From contig OZ020616.1 of the NCBI GenBank assembly GCA_963971575.1, positions 56,093,201 to 56,157,200 on the forward strand: a DNA stretch of 64,000 nt, written 5' to 3'. This stretch comes from Liopterus haemorrhoidalis (Eukaryota > Arthropoda > Insecta > Coleoptera > Dytiscidae). The position numbers and the translations under genes are program-made. Below the pieces are notes generated by a model. It ran no database searches. It saw nothing but the letters and a program-made list of their open reading frames with translations, and was not told where the DNA came from. Of the stretch, positions 63,915-64,000 are shown piece after piece. The first letter of the stretch is position 1; each line of letters begins with the position of its first letter.

Positions 63915-64000
63915 TCGTTTCCTTTGGTTTAGGCGGAACTAGATTTTCAATTCTAGTTACTTTTACCGATTGATTGAAGCTCATAAATAAAAAATGCTTA
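63915..64000. mobile_element. AGTTCCGC-family miniature element, cut by the window edge
   Basis: TCGTTTCCTTTGGTTTAGGC, GGAACTAGATTTTCAATTCT, TTACCGATTGATTGAAGCT match the left half of the other copies. Confidence 0.7.

Overview
This is an AT-rich eukaryotic window, almost certainly from an insect. The only host genes recognised are three cuticular protein genes of the Rebers-Riddiford (CPR) type. Their layout is typical of insects: TATA box, short 5'UTR, a tiny first coding exon with the start of the signal peptide, a long first intron, then the secreted chitin-binding part. The sequence does not fix the order; a beetle with a large, transposon-rich genome is my guess. No rRNA, intact tRNA gene, CRISPR array or bacterial sequence was seen.

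Layout. 1-2817: CPR gene 1 on the minus strand, running off the left edge, with its promoter at 2817 and intron 1 (379-2735) holding a LINE 3' end, a CTCGAG palindrome cluster and a Penelope-like fragment. 2.9-24.2 kb: transposon-derived DNA, including miniature elements, a hAT copy, two families of non-LTR retrotransposon remnants (one nested in its own relative), a PIF/Harbinger element, a deleted mariner and copies of a ~1.1 kb CAGA-containing repeat. 24,246-29,746: CPR gene 2, plus strand, complete: three exons encoding 207 residues. 29.8-52.2 kb: more transposon DNA. 52,227-54,088: CPR gene 3, minus strand; exons 2 and 3 are clear, exon 1 was not found. 54.1-64.0 kb: transposon DNA with a THAP-domain element, nested hAT elements and several tandem arrays.

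The three CPR genes probably form part of a cuticle gene cluster, spread out by insertions. Their products would be secreted by epidermal cells and would bind chitin in the procuticle.

Most of the window is informative because elements are nested and ends are preserved. Target duplications can be read directly for about ten hAT-type elements (8 bp), two Harbinger-type elements (TAA), a TTAA element, several TA elements and a LINE (14 bp). The most unusual observations are: (1) a ~1.1 kb repeat in which three copies with the same body carry three different tRNA-like modules at the same place; (2) one ~40-45 bp minisatellite embedded in several otherwise different miniature transposons; (3) a 90 bp segment between GCATGC sites present in opposite orientation in two copies of one element; (4) an element with short inverted ends carrying a broken THAP exon. 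All calls come from reading alone; no database search was possible.
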